NCBI GenBank assembly: GCA_913046365.1 | Contig: CAJWRM010000002.1 | Location: forward strand, 1-50,814 | Length of the DNA: 50,814 nucleotides | Reading direction: 5' to 3' | From: an uncultured Flavobacteriales bacterium | GTDB lineage: Bacteria > Bacteroidota > Bacteroidia > Flavobacteriales_D > Crocinitomicaceae | In this document: piece by piece, positions 1 through 6,205 of the stretch | How positions within the stretch are numbered: position 1 is the first letter of the stretch | Layout of the letters: each line of letters begins with the position of its first letter | Program-made: the position numbers and the translations under genes | Notes under the pieces: generated by a model | The model's input: only the letters and a program-made list of their open reading frames with translations | What the model was told of the DNA's origin: nothing | Databases searched by the model: none

Positions 1-1501
1 CAGGTAGGTCAGATAGTTGCCCTGTTATAGATAGATCTGAGCCGCCAAATTTCATGTCAAATAGGTCAAGCTCAGCCTTTTTTCCATTCATAATCAAGTG
101 GAGGTCTAGTTTTTCTAAAGTTGCAGGAAGCTCTGAGGATTTGAGAGAAAAGTCCTTAACGCTCAGCTCGCTGAAATAAGCCTGGTTTAGCTCATTTAAG
201 GCAAGCTCTGGTCGCTCTAAGTCAATGATGTCATGAAAGCGCATTTCGAGCTGGGCACTTCCCTCGGCTTCAACATCTTCTAGGTTTAAGAATTTTGCTA
301 AAAAACCAATATTAAAATCTGCATTGAGCCTCATATCTACTTCAGGTTGAGTGAAGTTTTTCACCAAGATAGACCCTAAAAACCGTCCTGTTTCAAGTTT
401 AGCAGTCATTCCTGTAAGCGAGAATTCTGTCGTTTGAAGATTTCGTTGAGCGCCATTTGTAAAGTGGCCCTTAAAACCCATATCATTGATGCGTTTTCTA
501 GCCTTAGTATTTTCAAGAAAAGCCTCACTAGCTCCAAATCGCACATCAATAAAGGGCATGATACCGTGGAGCGTAGGTCCTTTTAGGACAGCGTTGAAAT
601 AAATCTTTCCAGCATTTTTATAGCGTTCAAGTAGGGGAATTAAATTCTGAGGTGCAAAGGCAATGAGCATATCAAAATTTGGTTTACTACCTTTTATTTT
701 AAGGTCCAAGCTCACATCGTTTTTTAGATCGATTGAGCCCTCAACGTCAAAATCGCCATGCTCCATTCTAATCCCTGAGGGCTCCAAAACTAATTTTCCT
801 GTTTTATCATTTAAGGAAATATCGGTATGAAACTCAAAGTGCTTTCGTTTGATATATGTTGAATCTCCGTTGTCAATAATATTAAGCTCAAATTCTGTAT
901 CAATGTGGGCATTAATTAAATCGCCCGCTGTTTGAAATCCTCCTTTTGCATAATAAATGAAGGTTTCCACATCAACCTTTGTTGCTTCATCTAGTTTGTG
1001 AATGTCTATGTTTCGAAGCTGAATGTTTTTCAAGTGAATATCCATGGGCGCCGCATCACTTGTCTCTTGGTTTGTCTGCAAGGCATTTTGAATATTTAGG
1101 GTTCCGTCTTTATGAAAGACTAGGTTCAATGCACCGTCCTCTATCAATAGATTTTTGATATCAAAATTGCCCTGAATGATATCCCAGACATTAAACCCAG
1201 TATAAATATCCTTAACACTAAGTAGTTTTTCGGCTGTGCTGTTTTTCGATTCTAGGACACTTACATCGTCTATTTTTATGGAGATATATGGGAAATTAGC
1301 AAAAGGTTTGAGGTGGGTTTCGCCTATTTCTATTTTCCCCTTATATCCTTTATTCAGGGCTTCTATTTCAGCCTGAATTAAGTCATGCTGTTTAAAGTAA
1401 AGTATGCTTAAGGCAATCGTGAGTAGTAAAATCGGAAGTGCAAGAACAACACCTAAAAATCGTAGCCAGAATTTTTTTTTGCGAAGAAAGGATGGTTTCA
1501 T
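1..1501 (-). CDS. AsmA-like family protein (3' end outside window)
   Basis: The minus strand is open from an ATG at 1501 to base 1, giving about 500 residues with no stop, so the C-terminus is outside the window. A positive N-terminus (MKPSFLRKKKFWLR) is followed by one membrane helix near residues 14-35, then a long periplasmic region rich in short beta strands and phrases such as 'IKNLLIEDGALNLVFHKDG' and 'DLKIKGSKPNFDMLIAF'. That pattern is typical of AsmA/TamB-like proteins, which are thought to help lipid movement across the periplasm or limit outer-membrane biogenesis. It is divergent from the thioredoxin-fold gene and has its own promoter candidate at 1521-1550. The family assignment is from sequence style, not from one diagnostic motif. 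Confidence 0.75.
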   Translation of the reverse strand, partial: MKPSFLRKKKFWLRFLGVVLALPILLLTIALSILYFKQHDLIQAEIEALNKGYKGKIEIGETHLKPFANFPYISIKIDDVSVLESKNSTAEKLLSVKDIYTGFNVWDIIQGNFDIKNLLIEDGALNLVFHKDGTLNIQNALQTNQETSDAAPMDIHLKNIQLRNIDIHKLDEATKVDVETFIYYAKGGFQTAGDLINAHIDTEFELNIIDNGDSTYIKRKHFEFHTDISLNDKTGKLVLEPSGIRMEHGDFDVEGSIDLKNDVSLDLKIKGSKPNFDMLIAFAPQNLIPLLERYKNAGKIYFNAVLKGPTLHGIMPFIDVRFGASEAFLENTKARKRINDMGFKGHFTNGAQRNLQTTEFSLTGMTAKLETGRFLGSILVKNFTQPEVDMRLNADFNIGFLAKFLNLEDVEAEGSAQLEMRFHDIIDLERPELALNELNQAYFSELSVKDFSLKSSELPATLEKLDLHLIMNGKKAELDLFDMKFGGSDLSITGQLSDLP

Positions 1502-1520
1502 GCGATTGATAAAGTGAACA

Positions 1521-1550
1521 TAAAGTTAGTCATCAATTTAACGCCATCAA
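1521..1550 (-). promoter_or_regulatory. Bacteroidota-type promoter for the AsmA-like gene
   Basis: On the minus strand a TTG (plus bases 1548-1550) is followed by exactly 19 bases and then TAACTTTA (plus 1521-1528), one mismatch from the Bacteroidota -7 consensus TAnnTTTG. It ends 19 bases before the ATG at 1501. Confidence 0.5.
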
Positions 1551-1614
1551 AGTTCTTTTGGTACGTTAAAAGCAAAATAAAATGGGGTAACATAAAATTC
1601 ACATTATAAATTGT

Positions 1615-1644
1615 TTGTTAATCTAAAAGATTGAGTACTTTTGC
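1615..1644 (+). promoter_or_regulatory. Bacteroidota-type promoter for the thioredoxin-fold gene
   Basis: TTG at 1615-1617, a 19-base spacer and TACTTTTG at 1637-1644 match the TTG / TAnnTTTG consensus for the main sigma factor of Bacteroidota. The ATG at 1670 lies 25 bases downstream, giving a short leader. This is the cleanest two-element promoter in the window, and it argues against the in-frame TTG at 1631 as the start, since that codon would lie upstream of the transcription start. Confidence 0.65.
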
Positions 1645-1669
1645 GCTCTCAAATATTAAAATATTAATT

Positions 1670-2332
1670 ATGAAAGTATCGTTAATTAGTTTATTCACAG
1701 GCCTTTTGCTGTCAGTTTCAGCACAAGTTCCGAATTGGACACAGTACACCTGTGATGGTAATTCTTATAGCATGTATAAGGAGCTGTCTAAAGGAAAAGC
1801 CGTTGTCATTAACTTCTCAAGTTTATGGTGTGCAGGGAGTACAGCTGGTGCACAGTCTACGGAAACTCTTTGGCAAAACTCAATGACTGAAAATGTAAAA
1901 GTTTTTGGGTTTATTCATGAAGATCAAGATTTTAATACTGCAGATTGTGATGACGCATCCATGTGGGAATCAGCTCATGGTATAAGCTACCCGACGTTTA
2001 TCAATATTGATAATGTTCTTCAAACTTATATCAACAAGTATACGCAGAGCGGAGCAACAACACTTCCATGGTTTTTATTATTTCTTCCTGATGCGGAATA
2101 TCCAGAAGCAAGTCAGCTTGTCTACAGTGGACACGATATGAATACTTTGTACCACATTCTGAACGACCAATGGTTGCAATCTGCTGAACTTATAGGTGCG
2201 ACATTGTCGAACAAAGAGTTGGTGAAAATTTTAGACCACATGGGTCGCGAAACTGAATTCAAAGCGAATACACCGCTTATTTATGTTTATTCGGATGGGA
2301 CTACAGAAAAAGTATTTACCATCGGTCACTAA
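1670..2332 (+). CDS. exported thioredoxin-fold protein with an altered active site
   Basis: I chose the ATG at 1670 because it gives a good signal peptide (MKVSLISLFTGLLLSVSAQ, cleavage after SAQ) and lies downstream of the promoter. The mature protein of about 200 residues has the thioredoxin/redoxin pattern: a beta strand 'AVVINFSSLWC', the active-site position, and a later cis-proline-like 'TTLPWFLLFLP' near residue 133. The usual CxxC is replaced by C-A-G-S (Cys54, Ser57), so only the nucleophilic cysteine remains. Further cysteines are at about 28 and 93. A monothiol reductase or a peroxiredoxin-like role is possible; the partner is unknown. The gene stands alone and ends in a strong terminator. 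Confidence 0.75.
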   Translation: MKVSLISLFTGLLLSVSAQVPNWTQYTCDGNSYSMYKELSKGKAVVINFSSLWCAGSTAGAQSTETLWQNSMTENVKVFGFIHEDQDFNTADCDDASMWESAHGISYPTFINIDNVLQTYINKYTQSGATTLPWFLLFLPDAEYPEASQLVYSGHDMNTLYHILNDQWLQSAELIGATLSNKELVKILDHMGRETEFKANTPLIYVYSDGTTEKVFTIGH

Positions 2333-2352
2333 ATAATTCAAAATAAATATAG

Positions 2353-2387
2353 AATAGCCTTCCTGCAAAAGGGAGGCTATTTTTTTG
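2353..2387 (+). terminator. rho-independent terminator after the thioredoxin-fold gene
   Basis: An 11-bp stem (AATAGCCTTCC at 2353-2363 with GGGAGGCTATT at 2371-2381, one G-U pair) with a 7-base loop is followed directly by six T residues. It lies 20 bases after the stop codon at 2332. Confidence 0.9.
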
Positions 2388-2423
2388 TCTTTACTTTTTA
2401 GGATAGGTACATCGGAAAACCTT

Positions 2424-2762
2424 TTATGCGATAGAACAGAAAAAGATATAGGTATTTAAAACCATGTAGAAAAGTGCTGGCAGAGATACCCACAGGCTAT
2501 CCTTAGACCTTATCCTAACCGCCAATCCACAGAGCATCAGCAATGCGAGTCCTAGAGAAGCAGCACTCCATAAAGGGGTATATACAAAGCCAAGGAGTAG
2601 TCCTGATGCGCCAAGAAATTGACATAGAATAATGACTCTACCTAAATTTTGCATGCCCAATCGCTTCAATTCATCTTTCATTCTGGCGGAGATGAAGTAG
2701 TATATTGAGTAAAAAAAGAAAGAAATGCTCGAGAATAGAATGCAGATTCTAAATATGTCCAT
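2424..2762 (-). CDS. DoxX-like small membrane protein, paralogue B
   Basis: A protein of 112 residues with four hydrophobic segments, near 4-24, 42-62, 66-83 and 93-110. Size, four-helix topology and phrases such as 'LGRVIILCQFLGASGLLLGF' fit the DoxX-like family, which includes quinone-reducing subunits and many proteins of unknown role. The start lies 5 bases after the stop of the gene at 2768-3106, a similar-length relative, so the two are probably co-transcribed tandem duplicates. No catalytic residue is recognisable. It converges on the terminated gene at 1670-2332. A precise function cannot be given. Confidence 0.6.
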   Translation of the reverse strand: MDIFRICILFSSISFFFYSIYYFISARMKDELKRLGMQNLGRVIILCQFLGASGLLLGFVYTPLWSAASLGLALLMLCGLAVRIRSKDSLWVSLPALFYMVLNTYIFFCSIA

Positions 2763-2767
2763 TCGGT

Positions 2768-3106
2768 TTAATTCATAGCTTCAAATGCAATGAAGGCACA
2801 TAGAACCAACAAAACAAGAGATGGAAGGTGCTTGATGAAGGTGTTTTTAATTTTAAAATGAAACCCTTGTGCTGCAACCATAAAGAGCCCCATTAGAATT
2901 GCGGCGGGCATCACCACGTCAGGGAACCAAATTCCGGTAACTAATAATGTACCTAGTGCTATTTTAGAAACACCAACGAGGCTTCTCGTTAAATCACTTA
3001 AGCCAAAGGTTTTGAATTCTGTGATGACATTGTGAAACCTAAAGGTCCAAACAAAAGCCACTGATATTGCAACGGCAATTTGAGCAATCATTGAAAAATC
3101 TTCCAT
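2768..3106 (-). CDS. DoxX-like small membrane protein, paralogue A
   Basis: A protein of 112 residues with four membrane helices. The segment 'DLTRSLVGVSKIALGTLLVT' followed by 'GIWFPDVVMPAAILMGLFMV' is typical of the DoxX-like fold. The ATG at 3106 is the first gene of a two-gene unit with the related gene at 2424-2762. Adjacent paired paralogues of equal length suggest a heterodimer or a recent duplication. The region upstream (3107-3246) holds no clear promoter that I can defend. Function unknown; terminal-oxidase-type electron transfer is known only for distant family members. Confidence 0.65.
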   Translation of the reverse strand: MEDFSMIAQIAVAISVAFVWTFRFHNVITEFKTFGLSDLTRSLVGVSKIALGTLLVTGIWFPDVVMPAAILMGLFMVAAQGFHFKIKNTFIKHLPSLVLLVLCAFIAFEAMN

Positions 3107-3246
3107 ATCTATTTGTGTTAAGGTTAAAACCTAATTTACAAATTATTGACATATTATTGGCACCAATCCTGAGGTAAAGTTCATTAAAGCGTAATGATTC
3201 TTAATGCAGAATAACGGGAAAGATTATGGTTAATTAGAACAGGTAA

Positions 3247-3435
3247 TTATCCTACAGCCCCAATTAAGAAAACCATTCCTACAAACCATAATATAGAAAT
3301 AATCCATCCTTTGATACTCAAAGAGCCTGGTTTAAAAGCGTTTGTAAATCTTCTATCTCGTTTTGAGTATAAAAAGTTAATTACTCCTAATCCAATAAAC
3401 ATGACAATTGCCATTATTCCGACGGGTGAATCCAT
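3247..3435 (-). CDS. hypothetical 62-residue membrane protein
   Basis: A very small protein with two predicted membrane helices (residues about 5-22 and 43-61) joined by a basic loop containing 'YSKRDRRF'. The ATG at 3435 has no overlapping competitor and the reading frame has ordinary Bacteroidota codon use, with a plausible membrane topology (positive loop inside). I do not recognise the family. It is isolated: 140 bases separate it from the DoxX-like pair. Confidence 0.5.
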   Translation of the reverse strand: MDSPVGIMAIVMFIGLGVINFLYSKRDRRFTNAFKPGSLSIKGWIISILWFVGMVFLIGAVG

Positions 3436-3634
3436 AGTTTTTTCTCTAAAGATAAAAAAATATGGGACTTGAATTTTTTCCTGTCTTAAGTGGTCGTTTT
3501 TCTATTCTCTGCACCCACAATTTCTCCCTCTTTCCAATTCGCTGGCATCCAGATACAAACACTTCATGATTTATTATTACTGAGTTAACCAACTTTAGAA
3601 GATGTATATCTTTCTTTGCGTCGAATTTTGAGAC

Positions 3635-3841
3635 ATGGATATGGATTTAATAGAAAAAACGATCAAGCTTATGCCTTACAGTAACATCATTGACTACATC
3701 AAAATGGGCGATTTAGCCAGTAAGAATGGAGATGAAGACGAGTCTTTTAAATGGTACTTCAAGGGCTTGGAGGTTGCTCGAGAACAAGAGAACAAAGAAA
3801 AGGTAGATTATATTTCAGGACTGATAATTACAATGATGTAG
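3635..3841 (+). CDS. hypothetical 68-residue helical (TPR-like) protein
   Basis: A short soluble protein with the pattern of one and a half helical hairpins: 'IIDYIKMGDLASKNGDEDES' then 'FKWYFKGLEVAREQENKEK', resembling a tetratricopeptide unit (small residues at the packing positions, Y/F in the second helix). It starts at an ATG at 3635 or at a second in-frame ATG at 3641. There is no signal peptide. Neighbours give no hint; it converges on the DUF2461 gene. Real but uncharacterised is my best call. Confidence 0.5.
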   Translation: MDMDLIEKTIKLMPYSNIIDYIKMGDLASKNGDEDESFKWYFKGLEVAREQENKEKVDYISGLIITMM

Positions 3842-3894
3842 GGCTAAAGACATATCTTTATTTTTCGAATGCGAAGCCTTTTCCTTATTGACTT

Positions 3895-4560
3895 TTAGAG
3901 GAGTGACTCTCCGTTTAGGTCTGAGGTAAGCACCTCTCCCATGTAGTCCAAGAAGGGGCGTATGGCATTAAAATGGTCCACCATCCATTGCTCGAAATTT
4001 TTATCATAAAGTAGTGCCTCCGGAATTTCTTTGGTAAAGATATATTGCTTAAACCGCAGGTTTTTGATTCCAGGATGTTCTTTATCAAAACCTTTGGGTG
4101 CTGTTTTTAATTGGTCTCCTTTCATAGCTCCCCAGGTTTGTGTGAGCTTTTTATCCGTTGCCATTTTCTCAAAGTATTCAGGGTCCATCTCTATTTCTTT
4201 ACGGACACGCAAAAGGTCATCTTTATTAGGGCCCCAAAATCCTGCACCAAAGAACGATGCTCCCGGCTCGAGATGTAGGTAATATCCTCCACGAAACTGT
4301 GGCTTAATGCGGTGAAACCCGATGCCAAAATGAGATTTATATGGGGTTTTGTTTTTTGAAAAACGTACGTCTCGATAAACACGAAATACTTTTTGACGAT
4401 CCAGCTGGTTTTCGTCACTCAAACGCTCAAATAGTGCTTGTGTGAATTGAACTACGTATGCTCTTGCTGCATCATGTTTGTGTTTATTGGCTTTGAACCA
4501 ATCACGGTTGTTGTTTTCTCGAAGCTCATCTAGAAATGGAAAGATAGAAGGGTGTAGCAT
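3895..4560 (-). CDS. DUF2461 family protein
   Basis: A soluble cytoplasmic protein of 221 residues. The N-terminal 'FPFLDELRENNNRDWFKANK', the central 'VFRVYRDVRFSKNKTPYKSH' and 'YYLHLEPGASFFGAGFW' are signature phrases of DUF2461 (TIGR02453), at the usual full length. Members are found widely in bacteria and fungi; the biochemical role is not established. It lies 42 bases downstream of proC on the same strand and could be co-transcribed. A 131-residue ORF antisense to proC and smaller ones here are shadows. Confidence 0.85.
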   Translation of the reverse strand: MLHPSIFPFLDELRENNNRDWFKANKHKHDAARAYVVQFTQALFERLSDENQLDRQKVFRVYRDVRFSKNKTPYKSHFGIGFHRIKPQFRGGYYLHLEPGASFFGAGFWGPNKDDLLRVRKEIEMDPEYFEKMATDKKLTQTWGAMKGDQLKTAPKGFDKEHPGIKNLRFKQYIFTKEIPEALLYDKNFEQWMVDHFNAIRPFLDYMGEVLTSDLNGESLL

Positions 4561-4602
4561 TTTCCGCAGTTTTGTTTTTTGCGTACTGAAAATAAGGATT
4601 TC

Positions 4603-5388
4603 TTATGAATCAATGGCATCAAACGAGCTTACAATGCCTTTAATGAGTGCCGAGCTAAATCCATTGTGCTCCATTTCATTGAGACCAGATATGGTACAGC
4701 CTTTTGGTGTGGTTACCTTATCAATCTCAAATTCAGGGTGCTGACCTCCAGAAATGAGCAGCTCAGCTGCACCTTTAACAGTCTGGTTGACAATGGTACT
4801 TGCGGTTTTTGAGTCAAAGCCAATTTGAACACCTCCCTGTACCATACCACGCATAAAACGAAGGACAAATGCAACACCACAAGCACCCAAAACAGTAGCG
4901 GCATCCATCAGTTTTTCATCAATTCGAATCGTCCTTCCAATGGTATTGAAGCATTCCTCTATGAGCTTGTCATGGCTTGAATGATTTGAAGCAATGCAGG
5001 TCATCGATGCACCTACATCTGCAGCAGTATTTGGCATCGCCCTATAGATGGGAACATCACTTTCAACGGTCTCCCTTAAGGTCAAAAGCGTTACACCCGT
5101 TGCGAGTGAGACAACAACCTGTTTTGTTGCATCTATATGCGGGGCTAAATCTTTCAACACCTCTAAGACATTGTATGGTTTCAGCGCCAATAAGATGAGG
5201 TCTGCTTTTTCAATTGCTTTGATATTGTCGCCAAGAATACGAACGCCTTCTTTCTCGAAATGCTTTATAGCGTCTGGATCTCTTTTTGTGGCCACAAGAT
5301 TTACATTGTTTGCACTTTTGATGAGGCCTTTTAAGATGGCTTGCCCTAAATTTCCACAGCCAATTATGGTGATGTTTTTGCCTTCCAT
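4603..5388 (-). CDS. proC: pyrroline-5-carboxylate reductase
   Basis: Catalyses the last step of proline synthesis, NAD(P)H-dependent reduction of 1-pyrroline-5-carboxylate. The 261-residue protein has an N-terminal Rossmann motif (ITIIGCGNLGQAILKGL), 'LILLALKPYNV' in the middle of the nucleotide domain, 'RAMPNTAADVGASMTCI' and the C-terminal helical dimerisation domain with 'VTTPKGCTISGLNEMEHNGF'. The length is normal. The -7-like TACCTTTG (plus 5406-5413) lies 17 bases before the ATG. The following gene on the same strand is DUF2461. Confidence 0.93.
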   Translation of the reverse strand: MEGKNITIIGCGNLGQAILKGLIKSANNVNLVATKRDPDAIKHFEKEGVRILGDNIKAIEKADLILLALKPYNVLEVLKDLAPHIDATKQVVVSLATGVTLLTLRETVESDVPIYRAMPNTAADVGASMTCIASNHSSHDKLIEECFNTIGRTIRIDEKLMDAATVLGACGVAFVLRFMRGMVQGGVQIGFDSKTASTIVNQTVKGAAELLISGGQHPEFEIDKVTTPKGCTISGLNEMEHNGFSSALIKGIVSSFDAIDS

Positions 5389-5405
5389 AGGAATGAATTT
5401 GGCGG

Positions 5406-5413
5406 CAAAGGTA
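5406..5413 (-). promoter_or_regulatory. -7 promoter element of proC
   Basis: Minus-strand TACCTTTG matches TAnnTTTG exactly. I do not find a TTG at 17-23 bases upstream, so the -33 element is weak or absent. Confidence 0.35.
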
Positions 5414-5434
5414 GCGTTTTATATAGGCTTAGTT

Positions 5435-6076
5435 TTAGTTTAGGGAGTCTTTTTTTGATGGGGGACTCAACGGTTCATTCTTTAAGTCAAATGGTTCAAC
5501 TTCACCCATTAATTCTTGTTGGTAAATGACCTTTCCAACAATAGGGACAGCTTCTGGCGGTGTTGTATTATGTATGGTTTGGTTGGAGGATTTGTGAAAG
5601 TCCGGTTGCGTTATATTTCCGAGTGTTGTTTCTCTAATTGGATTCGTTTCTTTTTGAATCTTTGGCGCTATGGGATCTCCAATCAATGTGTCCGTATGCG
5701 TAATGTGTCGAACTTGTTGCTGATTTACATCATCTGCTTTATGATTTTCGGCACACCCTGAAATGAGCATAATCAAGCTCAGAAATCCAAGCAGCGATAT
5801 ACGCAATGGCTTGAAGCCAATTTGACGTTCTATATTTTTATAGAGCTGGTTTAGTTTTATTTGAATCGCAGGTTCTTTTTTTTTGGGGACCAATATGCGG
5901 CCACAAATTTGAGCTTTACTATAATGAGTGACGTAGTTTGCGATGTCTTCCTGCGACATTACCGTAAAATCTACCACGGTTTTATCACAAAGTCCACAAT
6001 GACGACCTTCCTTATTTGGTGACATTTTGGTCCAGTCCTCATGGCAAGGCGTTTCGATTTTTAGGCGATCGTTCAT
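5435..6076 (-). CDS. membrane protein with four-cysteine cytoplasmic head
   Basis: A protein of 213 residues in three parts. Residues 1-65 hold a compact cysteine motif: Cys11-His12, 'HCGLC' (Cys27, Cys30) and Cys58 in 'ICGR', with 'DKTVVDFT' between. This head occurs at the start of many Bacteroidota proteins and could bind zinc or an iron-sulfur cluster (inference). One membrane helix follows near residues 92-108, then a low-complexity polar tail in the periplasm rich in Thr, Gln and Pro. The tail includes 'VGKVIYQQELMGEVEP', resembling the TonB/carboxypeptidase-regulatory type tails of relatives. Function unknown. It ends 46 bases before proC on the same strand. Confidence 0.65.
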   Translation of the reverse strand: MNDRLKIETPCHEDWTKMSPNKEGRHCGLCDKTVVDFTVMSQEDIANYVTHYSKAQICGRILVPKKKEPAIQIKLNQLYKNIERQIGFKPLRISLLGFLSLIMLISGCAENHKADDVNQQQVRHITHTDTLIGDPIAPKIQKETNPIRETTLGNITQPDFHKSSNQTIHNTTPPEAVPIVGKVIYQQELMGEVEPFDLKNEPLSPPSKKDSLN

Positions 6077-6150
6077 CTCTTTTTTTATTCGTTTACAACC
6101 TTCGAATTGAAAGGTTCAGCATCCTAAAATAAAACCAAAAATAAGTCCCA

Positions 6151-6179
6151 TAAAAAAAGGCAAGGAATTTCCTTGCCTT
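6151..6179 (-). terminator. rho-independent terminator of the TonB receptor operon
   Basis: A perfect 10-bp stem (AAGGCAAGGA at 6157-6166 with TCCTTGCCTT at 6170-6179) with a 3-base loop is followed on the minus strand by seven T residues. It lies 27 bases after the stop of the receptor gene at 6206. Confidence 0.88.
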
Positions 6180-6205
6180 CATTTTTAAAAGTAATATTCT
6201 TTTAT

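Noticed and set aside
5048-5443. 131-codon plus-strand ORF opposite proC
   Set aside because: It is fully antisense to a convincing proC, has no recognisable motif and a shadow-like composition.
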